Both the position numbers and the translations under genes were made by a program. Below are positions 48,361 to 57,590 of a DNA stretch of 64,000 nt, in pieces. How positions within the stretch are numbered: the stretch's first letter is position 1; each line of letters opens with the position of its first letter. The notes beneath the pieces were generated by a model, which was not told the origin of the DNA, searched no databases, and worked only from the letters and a program-made list of their open reading frames with translations. This DNA comes from Bacteroidota bacterium (GTDB lineage: Bacteria > Bacteroidota > Bacteroidia > Flavobacteriales_F > PHOS-HE28): the NCBI GenBank assembly GCA_018267055.1, contig JAFDZF010000184.1, forward strand, positions 1 through 64,000, in the 5' to 3' direction.

Positions 48361-49371
48361 ATGACCACGTCACTCCCCCTTGCGGCCTGCGTGGCCGTGC
48401 TCTGCGCCCTCCCCGCGGCAGCCCAGCGCAACCTGGAGGTCGGCCTGTCCTCGGGCGTCACCCACTACTATGGCGACCTGGGCAACTGGGACGGCGCCAT
48501 GCAGTGGAACAGCGTGCGTCCCGCGATGGCCATCACCTTCCGCGACTACTTCAACAACCCGAAGCGCTACGTCACGCGGGCCATCACCATGGAGACCCGC
48601 CTGAGCTGGCACCGCATCGGCTACAACGAGGTGCAGCCCACCAACGGGCTTTCGGGCCTTGAGCTCCGCAACTTCCGCCGCGGGCTCAACTTCCGCAACG
48701 ACCTCTTCGGGATCAGCACCCACCTGGTGATGAACATGTACCGGGAGCCGTACCAGCCCCTGATGAAGCAGCGCTTCTTCGCCTACTGCTACATCGGCGT
48801 GGGCCTCTTCTACGGCCGGCCCAAGGGCGACCTCTTCCGCGGCGAACAGGACCTGGGCAACCGCTACTACTACTGGGACGACGGCACCATCCGCGACCAA
48901 CCCCGCGGCTCCGCGCACGGCAACATCATCGAGCAGGACGGCACCTACGAGACCGACCTCACCCGCTGGGTCACCGAAGGCGAAAGCCGCGGCGAACAGG
49001 CCGTGAGCCAGCGCCCCAGCCCCTGGCACGTGGGCTTCCCCATGGGCTTCGGCCTGCGCTACCTGGTGACGAAGAAGGTGTCCGTCGGGATGGAGTTCAG
49101 CTATTACACCTTCCTCACCGACATGCTGGACGCCGTGAGCGACCGATACGCCACCTACAGCGAGATCGGCAAGACCTACTCCGACAGCACGCAGCAATAC
49201 CTCGCACGCTACATCAGCGACCCCACCGGCTGGGGCACCGACGGCACCACGGGCTACCGCACCAGCAGGCGCGGCAATCCCGCGCTGCCCGATGCCTTCA
49301 GCTACTTCATGGTGGAGGTGAGCTACAAGTTCAAGCGCAGCCCCGCGCGCCGCTCCTTCGTGAGCCTTTGA
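48361..49371 (+). CDS. Outer-membrane protein, DUF6089/PorG-like
   Basis: A 336-residue exported protein (signal peptide to PAAAQ, about 21). The first strand region LEVGLSSGVTHYYGDLG is characteristic of DUF6089 proteins, the family of the T9SS accessory protein PorG, and the rest forms barrel-like strands ending in FMVEVSYKFK. A long hydrophilic insert (about 150-225) contains many Asp/Glu/Tyr residues. A role in outer-membrane assembly or T9SS is inferred from the family only. It converges with the FadL-like gene, 27 bases apart. Confidence 0.68.
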   Translation: MTTSLPLAACVAVLCALPAAAQRNLEVGLSSGVTHYYGDLGNWDGAMQWNSVRPAMAITFRDYFNNPKRYVTRAITMETRLSWHRIGYNEVQPTNGLSGLELRNFRRGLNFRNDLFGISTHLVMNMYREPYQPLMKQRFFAYCYIGVGLFYGRPKGDLFRGEQDLGNRYYYWDDGTIRDQPRGSAHGNIIEQDGTYETDLTRWVTEGESRGEQAVSQRPSPWHVGFPMGFGLRYLVTKKVSVGMEFSYYTFLTDMLDAVSDRYATYSEIGKTYSDSTQQYLARYISDPTGWGTDGTTGYRTSRRGNPALPDAFSYFMVEVSYKFKRSPARRSFVSL

Positions 49372-49398
49372 GCGTTCCCAAGGGAAGTCCCGGGGGGA

Positions 49399-50892
49399 TC
49401 AGGGCCGGAAGGCGATGGTGAGCAGGCCGTGCGTATCGGTGAGGCGCTCGCTCGTGGCCGCGACCAGGGCCGGATCGTACTGGAAGTACTTGATGTCGCG
49501 CGTGCCGTAGATCCCCGCAAGGTCCACGCTCACGTGCTCGCTCCGGAAACCGAACCCGGCGGTGTAACGCATGTAGGCCGTCCCCTGGCGGGCGTCGTTG
49601 TCGGCATAGGCATCGGGCCAGTAGCCCCAGCCTCCGCGGAAGTACCACGGCCCCGAGCGCCATTCCGTGCCCACGCGCACGCTGTGGGTGGAACGGAGGT
49701 CCTGGTGGATCACGTCGTTCTCCATGCTGAAATCATAATCGTCCGCGGCGTTCACCCCGCTGTTCAACTTGGACTGCCGGAAGTTGGTGTAGCCGTAGTC
49801 CACGCTCACCAGGCCATGCTTGCCGGCCACATAGGCGGCGGAGGCCACCACGCGCCACGGCGTGCGCACCCGGTAAGCGTAGGCCCCATCGGGCGAATCC
49901 CACGAGTAGCCCGTCTTCCCGTTCGCATCCGGCGTGCGGAAGCCGGTGTTCATGGAATACGTGTAGGCATCGTTCATCTGGAGCCACATCGGGCTGTGGA
50001 AGGCCAGGCCCAGCCGCAGGTTGTCCGTGGCACGGCCGATCACGCCCACCTTCAGGTCGATGCCGCTGCCGGTGGTGCGCAGGTTCTCCTGGTAGCTGAG
50101 GTCCTTCAGGTCCAGGGTCTCGTCCAATGTGGTCTCCCGGTGGGTGGTGCGCCGGTCGTAGCGGACGCCCACGATGCCCAGCGAACCGCCGATGTAGAGG
50201 CGGTCCATGTAGTTGGCGGCATAGAACAGGCTGGTGGTGTTCAACCGGCCGCTGGTGCTGATGGTGTGCTCCTGCCGCACATCGCTGCCGAACGGGATCG
50301 CGCTGTCATAGGTGTTCGCGATGGTGTCGCCCGTGGGGTTCAGCGCGTAGGTCTGATAGGCCAGGTCCGACGTGAAGGGAAAGGCGTCGGCCAGGTCCCC
50401 GGGAGCGGTGCCGTTGGCTTCGTTGACGAAGCGCTGCAGGATGGTGCTGTTCACATTATCGCCCACGGCGCGCTGCTCCCAATGGAAGCTGGCCTGCCGG
50501 TCGAAGGACACGCCGAACACACCGCCGCGCCAGTCGCTGCCGCTGCTGCCGGGGTAGCTCAGCATCAGGCTGAGGTTGTTGAAGCTGAAGCGGTTGTCGT
50601 TCCCCGTGGCGGAGGTGCCGTAGTGCTTCGCCTTCGCATCGTTCACCTCGAACCCGGGCGTGAAGGAGATCTCGCTCGTGTTGTACAGCCCGAAGCCCGC
50701 CGGATTGAGCGAGGCGCTGGCGGGGTCCGCCCCCACCGCACCGAAGGCGCTGCCCATCGCCCAACTGCGGGCGGTGCCGCCGGGCAGGGTCTGCGAATAG
50801 CGCAGCGCATCCTCCTCGTTCTGCCCGAGCACGAAAGTGCCCGACAGCATTCCCAGGCCGAACAGGGCCCATGACCGGTTCATCTTGCGCAT
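49399..50892 (-). CDS. Outer-membrane transport protein, OmpP1/FadL/TodX family
   Basis: A 497-residue outer-membrane barrel of the FadL family that takes up hydrophobic compounds (long-chain fatty acids, aromatics). After the signal peptide (to VLGQ, about 23) come the N-terminal hatch region [20 protein letters not shown] and [17 protein letters not shown], highly typical for Bacteroidota FadL-like proteins. The barrel ends with [17 protein letters not shown]. Start M1 (50892) or M4 (50883) both fit. It lies 12 bases downstream of the Gly/Tyr-rich lipoprotein gene, so the two may be one transcript. Confidence 0.85.
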   Translation of the reverse strand: MRKMNRSWALFGLGMLSGTFVLGQNEEDALRYSQTLPGGTARSWAMGSAFGAVGADPASASLNPAGFGLYNTSEISFTPGFEVNDAKAKHYGTSATGNDNRFSFNNLSLMLSYPGSSGSDWRGGVFGVSFDRQASFHWEQRAVGDNVNSTILQRFVNEANGTAPGDLADAFPFTSDLAYQTYALNPTGDTIANTYDSAIPFGSDVRQEHTISTSGRLNTTSLFYAANYMDRLYIGGSLGIVGVRYDRRTTHRETTLDETLDLKDLSYQENLRTTGSGIDLKVGVIGRATDNLRLGLAFHSPMWLQMNDAYTYSMNTGFRTPDANGKTGYSWDSPDGAYAYRVRTPWRVVASAAYVAGKHGLVSVDYGYTNFRQSKLNSGVNAADDYDFSMENDVIHQDLRSTHSVRVGTEWRSGPWYFRGGWGYWPDAYADNDARQGTAYMRYTAGFGFRSEHVSVDLAGIYGTRDIKYFQYDPALVAATSERLTDTHGLLTIAFRP

Positions 50893-50904
50893 GGTCGTCC
50901 GGGA

Positions 50905-51879
50905 TCAGCGTGGGCGCGGGCTGGTGACGCGTCCGCCCCCACCTCCACCACTATTGCCACCTCCTCCGCCCGAGCGCGAACCGCCATCGCCGCCGCTGCG
51001 CGAAGGCGCATCCCCGCTGCCGAAGCTCCAGTTGCGGGAGGGGCGCGTTTCACGACCCGGTGCCGGGCGGGTCTCCCGTCCGACCTCCCGTGCGGGACGC
51101 GTCCAGGGGGTGTTGTCGCGGCGCATCTGGGTATCGCGGGTGCCTGTGCGGCCGGGCCGCGTCACCGCCTGGCGGGTGCTCTCGGTCTGCGGCTGCTGGA
51201 TGAGCCCGGCCGGATTGCGGTACATCCGCCGCGCACCCGTTTGCGACGTGTTCATGTTGCCGGACGAGCCGGTCATCGAGGGCCGATGGCCGTACACCAC
51301 GCTGCTGTAGCCGATCGGTTCATAGCAGCCGTAGCAACCTCCCCACGGCCCCTGGTACGGGCTCCAGCCATACCCATAGCCGTAGCCCGGGTAGCCGTAG
51401 TTGCCATAACCGTAATAACCCCAAGGGTTGCCATAGCCATAGCCGCTCATCCAGCTATTGCCCCAATAGGGGTTGTAGCCCCAGGGGCTGTACCCCATGC
51501 CCATGCCATAGCCATAGCCGATGCTCATGCTCCCCCACGAGGTCGGCCAGCCGTAGCTGAGGCCCATTCCGTAGCCCGGTCCCCAGCTGTTCACGCTGGC
51601 CCCGAAGCCGAAGCGCCCGTAGTTGTAGTAGTACGGGTCGTTGTAGGTCATGTCGTAGTAGTCGCGGGACACGCCGGCGGCCTGGGACTCCTGGGCGTCG
51701 TAATAGTCCGTCTCCGCAGGGGCCGGGGCGGCGTCCGCGGGTGCGGTGGCCGCCGCGGAGGCCAGGGCGGCCCGGTCGGGGATGTCGTACACGTCGTCGC
51801 GCACCTGGGTGGTCTCCCGCATGGTTCCACAAGCGGCGAAGAGCAGGCCGAGCGGCAGGAATTTCGCGAAGGTGTTCAT
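50905..51879 (-). CDS. Gly/Tyr-rich lipoprotein of low complexity
   Basis: A 324-residue lipoprotein (lipobox FAACG, Cys17). After an Ala-rich acidic linker, residues about 75-195 are a Tyr/Gly/Trp/Asn-rich stretch with repeated [14 protein letters not shown] and MGMGY units. A basic Arg/Thr-rich region follows (about 200-290), then a Gly/Ser tail ([14 protein letters not shown]). No domain is recognised. Low-complexity proteins of this type occur in Bacteroidota envelopes. Start ATG 51879; a TATTTTTG box at 51962-51969 may drive it, 82 bases upstream. Confidence 0.75.
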   Translation of the reverse strand: MNTFAKFLPLGLLFAACGTMRETTQVRDDVYDIPDRAALASAAATAPADAAPAPAETDYYDAQESQAAGVSRDYYDMTYNDPYYYNYGRFGFGASVNSWGPGYGMGLSYGWPTSWGSMSIGYGYGMGMGYSPWGYNPYWGNSWMSGYGYGNPWGYYGYGNYGYPGYGYGYGWSPYQGPWGGCYGCYEPIGYSSVVYGHRPSMTGSSGNMNTSQTGARRMYRNPAGLIQQPQTESTRQAVTRPGRTGTRDTQMRRDNTPWTRPAREVGRETRPAPGRETRPSRNWSFGSGDAPSRSGGDGGSRSGGGGGNSGGGGGGRVTSPRPR

Positions 51880-51935
51880 CGTTCGTCGGATCGGTGGGAC
51901 GGCTTGGTAACGCTCCCCAAGGTGCTCGGGTTGTG

Positions 51936-51943
51936 TACCTTGC
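51936..51943 (+). promoter_or_regulatory. Putative -7 element before proS
   Basis: TACCTTGC, 44 bases before the proS ATG at 51988; it overlaps in region with the divergent box at 51962-51969. Confidence 0.4.
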
Positions 51944-51961
51944 GCGCCCTTTTGCGTGGAA

Positions 51962-51969
51962 CAAAAATA
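51962..51969 (-). promoter_or_regulatory. -7 element before Gly/Tyr-rich lipoprotein gene
   Basis: TATTTTTG on the minus strand, an exact TAnnTTTG match. Confidence 0.5.
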
Positions 51970-51987
51970 ATACCACGCCCAGCCCTC

Positions 51988-53457
51988 ATGAGCGACATCC
52001 TGACCAAGCGCGCGGACGATCATGCACAGTGGTACAACGACCTGGTGTTGAAAGCCGACCTGGCCGAGCACAGCGAGGTGCGGGGCTGCATGGTCATCAA
52101 GCCCCATGGTTACGCCATCTGGGAGAAGATGCAGGCCGCGCTGGACGGCATGTTCAAGGCCACCGGCCACGTCAACGCCTACTTCCCCCTCTTCATCCCC
52201 CGCAGCTACTTCGCCAAGGAGGCCAGCCACGTGGAGGGCTTCGCCAAGGAATGCGCGGTGGTGACGCACTACCGCCTGAAGAGCGATCCCGAAAAGGGCA
52301 TCGTGGTGGACCCCGAGGCCAAGCTGGAGGAAGAGCTCATCATCCGTCCCACCAGCGAGACCATCATCTGGAACACCTACCGCGGCTGGGTGAAGAGCTA
52401 CCGCGACCTGCCGCTGCTGGTGAACCAATGGGCCAACGTGGTCCGCTGGGAGATGCGTACGCGCCTCTTCCTGCGCACGGCCGAGTTCCTCTGGCAGGAA
52501 GGCCACACCGCCCACGCCACCAAGGCCGAGGCCATCGCCGAGACCGAGCGCATGCTCGAGGTGTACGCGCGCTTCGCCGAGGAATGGCTGGCCATGCCGG
52601 TCATCAAGGGCCTCAAGACGCCGAGCGAGCGCTTCGCCGGTGCGGAGGACACCTATTGCATCGAGGCGCTGATGCAGGACGGCAAGGCGCTGCAGGCCGG
52701 CACCTCGCATTTCCTGGGACAGAACTTCGCCAAGGCGTTCGACGTGGTGTTCACCAATAAGGAGAACAAGCAGGAGCACGTGTGGGCCACCAGCTGGGGG
52801 GTCTCCACCCGCCTGATCGGCGGCCTCATCATGACCCACAGCGACGACCACGGCCTGGTGCTGCCGCCGAAGCTGGCGCCCACGCAGGTGGTCATCGTGC
52901 CCATCGCCAAGAACGGCGAGCAGCTGGCGGCCATCAGCGCCTACGTGGAGCCCATCCTCCAGGGCCTGCGGGCGCGCGGCATCACCGTCAAGTTCGACGA
53001 TGACGACCAGAAGAAGCCCGGCTGGAAGTTCGCCGAGTACGAGTTCAAGGGCTACCCGGTGCGCATCGCCATCGGCCCGCGCGACATGGAGAACGGCACC
53101 GTGGAGGTGGCCCGCCGCGACACGCTGGAGAAGCAGGTGATGCAGGTGACCGACATCGTGGAGAAGGTGGAGCACCTGCTCCAGGCCATCCAGGACAACC
53201 TCTTCCAGAAGGCCCTGGCCATGCGCGAGCGCAGCACCCGCGTGGTGGACACCTACGCCGAGTTCAAGCAGGCGATCGAGGAGGGCGGCTTCATCCTGGC
53301 CCATTGGGACGGCACCGCGGAGACGGAGGAGAAGGTGAAGCAGGAGACCAAGGCCACCATCCGCTGCATCCCCCTGCACGGCGACCGCACGCCCGGCACC
53401 TGCATGGTGACCGGCGCGCCGAGCGCCCAACGCGTCATCTTCGCACGAGCCTACTAG
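51988..53457 (+). CDS. proS: Proline--tRNA ligase (eukaryotic/archaeal-like type)
   Basis: A 489-residue class II aminoacyl-tRNA synthetase that charges tRNA-Pro. It has [24 protein letters not shown] near the start, motif 2 in [15 protein letters not shown] (about 115-129), and motif 3/active-site block [25 protein letters not shown] (about 265-290). The C-terminal anticodon-binding and zinc-like region carries [20 protein letters not shown]. It lacks the bacterial insertion domain and so is the short archaeal/eukaryotic-like form usual in Bacteroidota. The next gene starts directly after its stop. Confidence 0.95.
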   Translation: MSDILTKRADDHAQWYNDLVLKADLAEHSEVRGCMVIKPHGYAIWEKMQAALDGMFKATGHVNAYFPLFIPRSYFAKEASHVEGFAKECAVVTHYRLKSDPEKGIVVDPEAKLEEELIIRPTSETIIWNTYRGWVKSYRDLPLLVNQWANVVRWEMRTRLFLRTAEFLWQEGHTAHATKAEAIAETERMLEVYARFAEEWLAMPVIKGLKTPSERFAGAEDTYCIEALMQDGKALQAGTSHFLGQNFAKAFDVVFTNKENKQEHVWATSWGVSTRLIGGLIMTHSDDHGLVLPPKLAPTQVVIVPIAKNGEQLAAISAYVEPILQGLRARGITVKFDDDDQKKPGWKFAEYEFKGYPVRIAIGPRDMENGTVEVARRDTLEKQVMQVTDIVEKVEHLLQAIQDNLFQKALAMRERSTRVVDTYAEFKQAIEEGGFILAHWDGTAETEEKVKQETKATIRCIPLHGDRTPGTCMVTGAPSAQRVIFARAY

Positions 53458-54171
53458 ATGAAGAAACCCGTCTCCCCCCCGCCCACGCCCGCCCCGCGGG
53501 ACATGATCCTGCGGCTGCTGCAGGTGAAGTCCGGCATGAAGCAGGACGTCTACGCCCGCACCATCACGCTCTTCGGTGAGCTGAAGCAGCTCCTCCAGGA
53601 GATCGCGAACGACCTGGAGGGCGGCATCACCGCGGTGGACGGCCGGATCCACGTGAAGTACGTGGACAAGGGCGAGATGGCGGCCGAGGTGAAGGTGGCG
53701 GGCGACACCATCATCTTCCACATGCACACCAACGTGTTCAAGCTGGACCAGAGCAACAGCCTGTGGAAGACCAGCTACCTGGAGGAGGACGAGCTGCGCG
53801 GCTATTTCGGGGTGATCAACATCTACAACTTCCTCAGCGACTCCTTCAAGTACAACCGCGAGCGCGACCTGGGCTACCTCGTGGCCCGGCTCTTCCTCAA
53901 CAAGGAGGGCCACTTCTTCGTGCAGGGCAAGCGCCAGCTGGGCTTCCTCTACAACGACCTGCCCGACAACACGCTGGACCACGACAAGCTGCGGCAGGTG
54001 CTGCACTCGGTCATCCTCTACGTGCTCGACTTCGACCTGCTGGCCCCGCCCTACGACCAGGTGAACCAGGTGACGGTGATGGAGATGAACGAGCTGAACG
54101 CCAACAGCCAGCTGAGCACCGGCAAGCGCCTGGGCTTCCGCTTCCACACCGACGTGGAGGACGTCAGTTGA
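53458..54171 (+). CDS. Conserved-looking hypothetical protein
   Basis: A 237-residue cytoplasmic-looking protein without signal peptide or membrane helix. A proline-rich start (PPPTPAPRD) is followed by an alpha/beta domain: MILRLLQVKSGMKQDVYARTI (about 16-36), DGRIHVKYVDKGEMAAEVKVAG, YFGVINIYNFLSDSFKYNRERDLGYLVARLFLN, and a C-terminal MNELNANSQLSTGKRLGFRFHT. I do not recognise the family. The ATG follows the proS stop with no spacing, so it is translated from the same message. Function unknown. Confidence 0.72.
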   Translation: MKKPVSPPPTPAPRDMILRLLQVKSGMKQDVYARTITLFGELKQLLQEIANDLEGGITAVDGRIHVKYVDKGEMAAEVKVAGDTIIFHMHTNVFKLDQSNSLWKTSYLEEDELRGYFGVINIYNFLSDSFKYNRERDLGYLVARLFLNKEGHFFVQGKRQLGFLYNDLPDNTLDHDKLRQVLHSVILYVLDFDLLAPPYDQVNQVTVMEMNELNANSQLSTGKRLGFRFHTDVEDVS

Positions 54172-54201
54172 AAACGGATTTGGAGGAATGCGAAAGACGC
54201 C

Positions 54202-54209
54202 TACTTTTG
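54202..54209 (+). promoter_or_regulatory. -7 promoter element of tRNA-Glu
   Basis: TACTTTTG, an exact TAnnTTTG match, 29 bases before the tRNA. Confidence 0.6.
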
Positions 54210-54238
54210 CGCTCCCTTCGCAAGAAGGTTGACACTGT

Positions 54239-54310
54239 GGCCCGTTCGTCTAGGGGTTAGGACGCGTCCCTTTCACGGATGAAACAGGGGTTCGATTCCC
54301 CTACGGGCTA
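54239..54310 (+). tRNA. tRNA-Glu (TTC anticodon)
   Basis: A 72-base cloverleaf: acceptor GGCCCGT/ACGGGCT (first pair G-U), D-arm with GTCTAGGGGTTAGGAC, anticodon loop CTTTCAC with TTC, T-arm AGGGGTTCGATTCCCCT. The final A at 54310 is the discriminator; CCA is not encoded. Followed by a terminator hairpin. Confidence 0.97.
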
Positions 54311-54317
54311 CTCTTCA

Positions 54318-54340
54318 AGACCCGGGCGCTGCCCGGGTCT
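54318..54340 (+). terminator. Terminator after tRNA-Glu
   Basis: A perfect 10-bp stem AGACCCGGGC (54318-54327), loop GCT, GCCCGGGTCT (54331-54340), followed by TT, 8 bases after the tRNA. Confidence 0.85.
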
Positions 54341-54394
54341 TTGCGTTCCACCGGGTGCCATCGTCCTGTTGGAAGGTGGGCATCGCCAGCACCC

Positions 54395-54402
54395 TACTTT
54401 CG
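54395..54402 (+). promoter_or_regulatory. Putative -7 element before HEAT-like gene
   Basis: TACTTTCG, 4 bases before the ATG at 54407. A TTG at 54369-54371 could be the -33 element (23 bases between). Confidence 0.5.
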
Positions 54403-54406
54403 TCCC

Positions 54407-54970
54407 ATGCCCGAAAAGAAGGACCCCAAGCTGGACCAGGCCTTCGCCGCCCTGCTGAGCGACGATGACGCAAAAGCCCTGCAAGCCCTGGCCACCATCC
54501 AGGAGCGCGGTGACGCGAGGGCGATCTTCCCCCTGCTGGAGGCGCTGACGAAGACCACCGACCACGCCCGCCAGCAGCGCATCCACGGGATGCTGTTCGA
54601 GGTGAAGGCCAAGGACGCCGCCGCTGAACTGGCCCGCGCGCTGGAGGCCCCTTCTCTGCGCACGGTGCGCAAGACGGTGATCGCCGCCTTCTGGAACGCC
54701 GGGCTGGACGCCCGCCCCTATACGGCCCAACTGATCCAGGCCGCCATCGATGGCGATGCGGAAGAGGCCTTCGAGGTGCTCACAGTGATCGAGAACCAGG
54801 AGCTGCTGAACGAGAAGGACGTGCTGCGCGGCATCAAGGCCGTGAGCGGGGCCATCACCAGGAACACCGACGAGTACAAGGGCGCCATGCTGGGCAGCCT
54901 GCTGGTGGAGCTGAAGGCCCGCGTGGGCAAGGACGAGCCGGCCACGGGGCAGGCCGACCTGTTCAGCTAA
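54407..54970 (+). CDS. HEAT-repeat-like alpha-helical protein
   Basis: A 187-residue cytoplasmic all-alpha protein with repeated helix pairs. Units such as ALQALATIQERGDARAIFPLLEAL, DAAAELARALEAPSLRTVRKTVIAAFWNAGLD and AQLIQAAIDGDAEEAFEVLTVIEN resemble HEAT/ARM solenoid repeats, a protein-binding fold. No enzyme motif is seen. ATG 54407 is 4 bases after a -7 box. Its TAA shares one base with the ATG of the next, lower-GC gene (TAATG). Confidence 0.72.
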   Translation: MPEKKDPKLDQAFAALLSDDDAKALQALATIQERGDARAIFPLLEALTKTTDHARQQRIHGMLFEVKAKDAAAELARALEAPSLRTVRKTVIAAFWNAGLDARPYTAQLIQAAIDGDAEEAFEVLTVIENQELLNEKDVLRGIKAVSGAITRNTDEYKGAMLGSLLVELKARVGKDEPATGQADLFS

Positions 54971-55505
54971 TGGGGACCCACTTCATGAAAGCATTCTCTC
55001 TAATGACATTTCTGGCCCTGAGCTATACAGCGCCGGCCCAGACGTGGAACCTGGACAAAGGTGAGGGCGATACGGAAGATCTACGAACAGCATTCACAGC
55101 GCTGGACCTGCTGGAACGCAATGACCCCGTCGAGCTCCTTCATTACTTCGCAGCTGGTCATAGGCCCGATAGCGTACTCCTTCACTCCTGGATCGCCCAC
55201 ATCCAGGCGCTGCATCCGACACTCAAAAATGACGGCGTCTCACCCTGCTTCTGCAATTACGCAGGCAAGGGGCTCTGGTATGAGCGCACCTACTTCAGCA
55301 TGGCGGACCGCTCTCCGAAAAGAAATACCTGCTACAGGTGCACATCGACTTGGAGAAGGTCGATGGCATCGTCCGGATAATGGATATCCATCTCCGCGAA
55401 AAGGATGAAATCGTGAAATGGGATGCGGAGCTCAAGGCCTTGGAAGAACGTACGGACGATGAACCACCGCCCCCACCGCCGCCCTTCGGGCTTCCTCCTC
55501 GGTAG
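54970..55505 (+). pseudogene. Frameshifted, lower-GC exported protein gene of unknown function
   Basis: The first frame (54970-55380) starts with a signal peptide (MKAFSLMTFLALSYTAPAQ from the in-frame ATG at 54985). It then turns into a dissimilar tail, SPKRNTCYRCTSTWRRS. From about 55302 the sequence instead makes sense in another frame, HGGPLSEKKYLLQVHIDLEK, continuing to PPPPPPPFGLPPR and a TAG at 55503-55505. Adding one C after AGC at 55298 restores a single frame of about 178 codons. This is either a recent one-base deletion or a sequencing error. The region is AT-richer than its surroundings (28 of 60 G+C at 54961-55020), which suggests recent acquisition. No family recognised. Confidence 0.65.
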
Positions 55506-55558
55506 CACCTCAATACCGGGCCCTCGACGAGCACAGGAACCCGGCCTGACAGTCCCGG

Positions 55559-56527
55559 TCAGGACTGCTTTCCCAGGTACGCATCCACGTTCCGCTGCAT
55601 GCGCCCGGCGATGTCCGAAGTGTCCGCCGGCACGAAGCGCTGGCCGGTGATGCGCTCGTACAGCTCGATGTAGCGGTCGCTCACGCTCTTCACGAAGGCA
55701 TCGTCCATCACGGGCACCTGCTGCCCCTCCTTCCCCATGAAATCATGGGCGATGAGCCATTGGCGGACGAACTCCTTGCTCAGCTGCTTCTGGGCCTCCC
55801 CGCGCTGCTGGCGTTCGGCATAGCCGTCGGCGTAGAAGTAGCGCGAGCTGTCGGGCGTGTGGATCTCGTCGATCAGCAGGATGCGGCCGTCCTTGCGGCC
55901 GAACTCGTACTTGGTGTCCACCAGGATGAGGCCGCGCGCGTTGGCGATGCGCTGGCCTTCGGCGAAGAGCGCGAGGGCATAGCGGCACATGGTGTCCCAC
56001 TCCTCGCGGGTGCAGAGGCCGCGCTCCAGAATCTCCGCGGGCGTGATGTCCTCGTCGTGCCCCGCGTCGGCCTTGGTGCTGGGCGTGATAATCGGCATCG
56101 GGAAGGCATCGCTTTCCCGCAGACCATCGGGCATGGGCGCCCCGCAGAGCAGGCGCGCGCCTTGCTGGTACTGGCGCCAGGCGTGGCCGCTCAGGTAGCC
56201 GCGGACCACCATCTCCACCTTCACCGGATCGCAGCGGTGGCCCACCACGACGCAGGGGTCGGGCGAGGCCAGGGCCCAGTTGGGCGCCACCTGGGCGGTG
56301 CCGGTGAGCATGTGCCAGCTGAGCTGGTTGAGCACCTGGCCCTTGTGCGGGATGCCGCGGGGCAGCACCACGTCGAACGCGCTGATGCGGTCGCTGGCCA
56401 CCATCACGCTGCGGCCGTCGGCCAGGTGGTACACATCGCGCACCTTGCCGCGGTAGACCTCGGTGACACCGGGCAACTGGAGGTCGGAACGCGTGAGGGT
56501 GGCGGGGAGCGTCGTCGTCGTGCTCAT
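55559..56527 (-). CDS. purC: Phosphoribosylaminoimidazole-succinocarboxamide synthase
   Basis: A 322-residue SAICAR synthetase joining CAIR and aspartate in purine synthesis. Signatures are [15 protein letters not shown] near the start (phosphate-binding), [30 protein letters not shown] (about 201-215) and [14 protein letters not shown] (about 220-233), which form the ATP and substrate site. The longer form of about 300-320 residues is usual in Bacteroidota. Its ATG overlaps the phoH stop by 4 bases. Confidence 0.95.
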   Translation of the reverse strand: MSTTTTLPATLTRSDLQLPGVTEVYRGKVRDVYHLADGRSVMVASDRISAFDVVLPRGIPHKGQVLNQLSWHMLTGTAQVAPNWALASPDPCVVVGHRCDPVKVEMVVRGYLSGHAWRQYQQGARLLCGAPMPDGLRESDAFPMPIITPSTKADAGHDEDITPAEILERGLCTREEWDTMCRYALALFAEGQRIANARGLILVDTKYEFGRKDGRILLIDEIHTPDSSRYFYADGYAERQQRGEAQKQLSKEFVRQWLIAHDFMGKEGQQVPVMDDAFVKSVSDRYIELYERITGQRFVPADTSDIAGRMQRNVDAYLGKQS

Positions 56528-57492
56528 CGCTGGGGATCGTTGTCGGGGTACCGGGCCTCGATGTCCTTGAAGGCGGCGAGCACGCGGGTCACCAGCTCGT
56601 GGCGGATCACGTCCTTCTCATCGAGGTCGATCACCGCGATGCCTTCCACGCCCCGCAGGCGCTCGGCCGTGGGCGCCAGGCCGCTGCGCTGGTAGCGCGG
56701 CAGGTCCACCTGGGTGACGTCGCCGGTGATGACGAACTTGGCGGTGCGGCCCATGCGGGTGAGGAACATCTTCAGCTGCGGCAGCGTGGCGTTCTGGGCC
56801 TCGTCGAGGATGACGAAGGCGTTGTCGAGGGTGCGGCCGCGCATGAAGGCCAGCGGCGCGATCTGGATGGTGTTGGACTCGAGGTGCTCGGCCAGGCGCT
56901 GGGCGGGGATCATGTCGCGCAGCGCGTCGTACAGCGGCTGCAGGTAGGGATCGAGCTTCTCGCGCATGTCGCCGGGCAGGAAGCCGAGGTTCTCCCCGGC
57001 TTCCACGGCCGGGCGCGTGAGGATGATGCGCTTCACCTGGCGATCGCGCAGCGCCCGGACGGCGAGGGCCACGGCGGTGTAGGTCTTGCCGGTGCCGGCA
57101 GGGCCCACGGCGAACACCATGTCGTTGGTGGCCACGGCGTCCACCAGGCGCTGCTGGTTCTTGGTGCGGGCCTTCACGCGCAGGCCGGCGTTGCCGTGCA
57201 CGATCACGTCCGCCTCATCGGGCGAGGCCACGGTCTGGTCGCCATTGCCCATGATGTCGTCCAGCACCTTGCGGGGCAGTTCGTTGTACTTGAGCACGTG
57301 GGCCAGCAGCTGCTCGAAGCGGTCCACGAAGACCTCCACCTGCTCGCCGGGGCCGATCACCCGCACGCTGTCGCCACGGGCCACCAGGTTGAGCTGGGGA
57401 AAGAGTTCGCGGATGATCCGCAGGTTCTGGTCGTTGGGGCCCAGCACCGCGACGGGGTCGGCGGTGGTGATGTGGATGGTGCGTTCGCTCAA
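56524..57492 (-). CDS. phoH: PhoH-family ATPase
   Basis: A 322-residue PhoH-like protein (PhoL-type) with an N-terminal KH-like part (about 10-75) and a C-terminal P-loop ATPase. Walker A GPAGTGKT is at 130-137, Walker [12 protein letters not shown] near 222, and the sensor [12 protein letters not shown] near 257. Such proteins are implicated in RNA metabolism with YbeY. The best start is TTG at 57492 (no in-frame ATG before residue 20 conservation); this is unusual in the window. It is followed by purC with ATGA overlap. A -7 box at 57553-57560 lies upstream. Confidence 0.9.
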   Translation of the reverse strand: MSERTIHITTADPVAVLGPNDQNLRIIRELFPQLNLVARGDSVRVIGPGEQVEVFVDRFEQLLAHVLKYNELPRKVLDDIMGNGDQTVASPDEADVIVHGNAGLRVKARTKNQQRLVDAVATNDMVFAVGPAGTGKTYTAVALAVRALRDRQVKRIILTRPAVEAGENLGFLPGDMREKLDPYLQPLYDALRDMIPAQRLAEHLESNTIQIAPLAFMRGRTLDNAFVILDEAQNATLPQLKMFLTRMGRTAKFVITGDVTQVDLPRYQRSGLAPTAERLRGVEGIAVIDLDEKDVIRHELVTRVLAAFKDIEARYPDNDPQR

Positions 57493-57538
57493 AGGGAAGA
57501 AGTGCGTGCGGTGGCCGGGCCGATGGCGCTGCGGCCGT

Positions 57539-57546
57539 TATTTTTG
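57539..57546 (+). promoter_or_regulatory. -7 promoter element of SAM hydrolase gene
   Basis: TATTTTTG, an exact TAnnTTTG match, 44 bases before ATG 57591, interleaved with the divergent phoH element. Confidence 0.5.
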
Positions 57547-57552
57547 ACCGGT

Positions 57553-57560
57553 CGAAGGTA
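57553..57560 (-). promoter_or_regulatory. Putative -7 element before phoH
   Basis: TACCTTCG on the minus strand, 60 bases before the phoH TTG at 57492; only 6 bases separate it from the plus-strand box. Confidence 0.4.
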
Positions 57561-57590
57561 ACGTGCGACCGGCACGTGACCGCTTCCGCG

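Noticed and set aside
50905-54147. Very long minus-strand frame running from the Gly/Tyr-rich gene across proS and its neighbour
   Set aside because: Only the part from ATG 51879 has protein-like features; the rest is antisense to proS and the following gene.
55302-55321. Programmed -1 frameshift in the low-GC gene
   Set aside because: Slippery run is only AAAA after CCG, no downstream structure is evident; a deletion or sequencing error is simpler.
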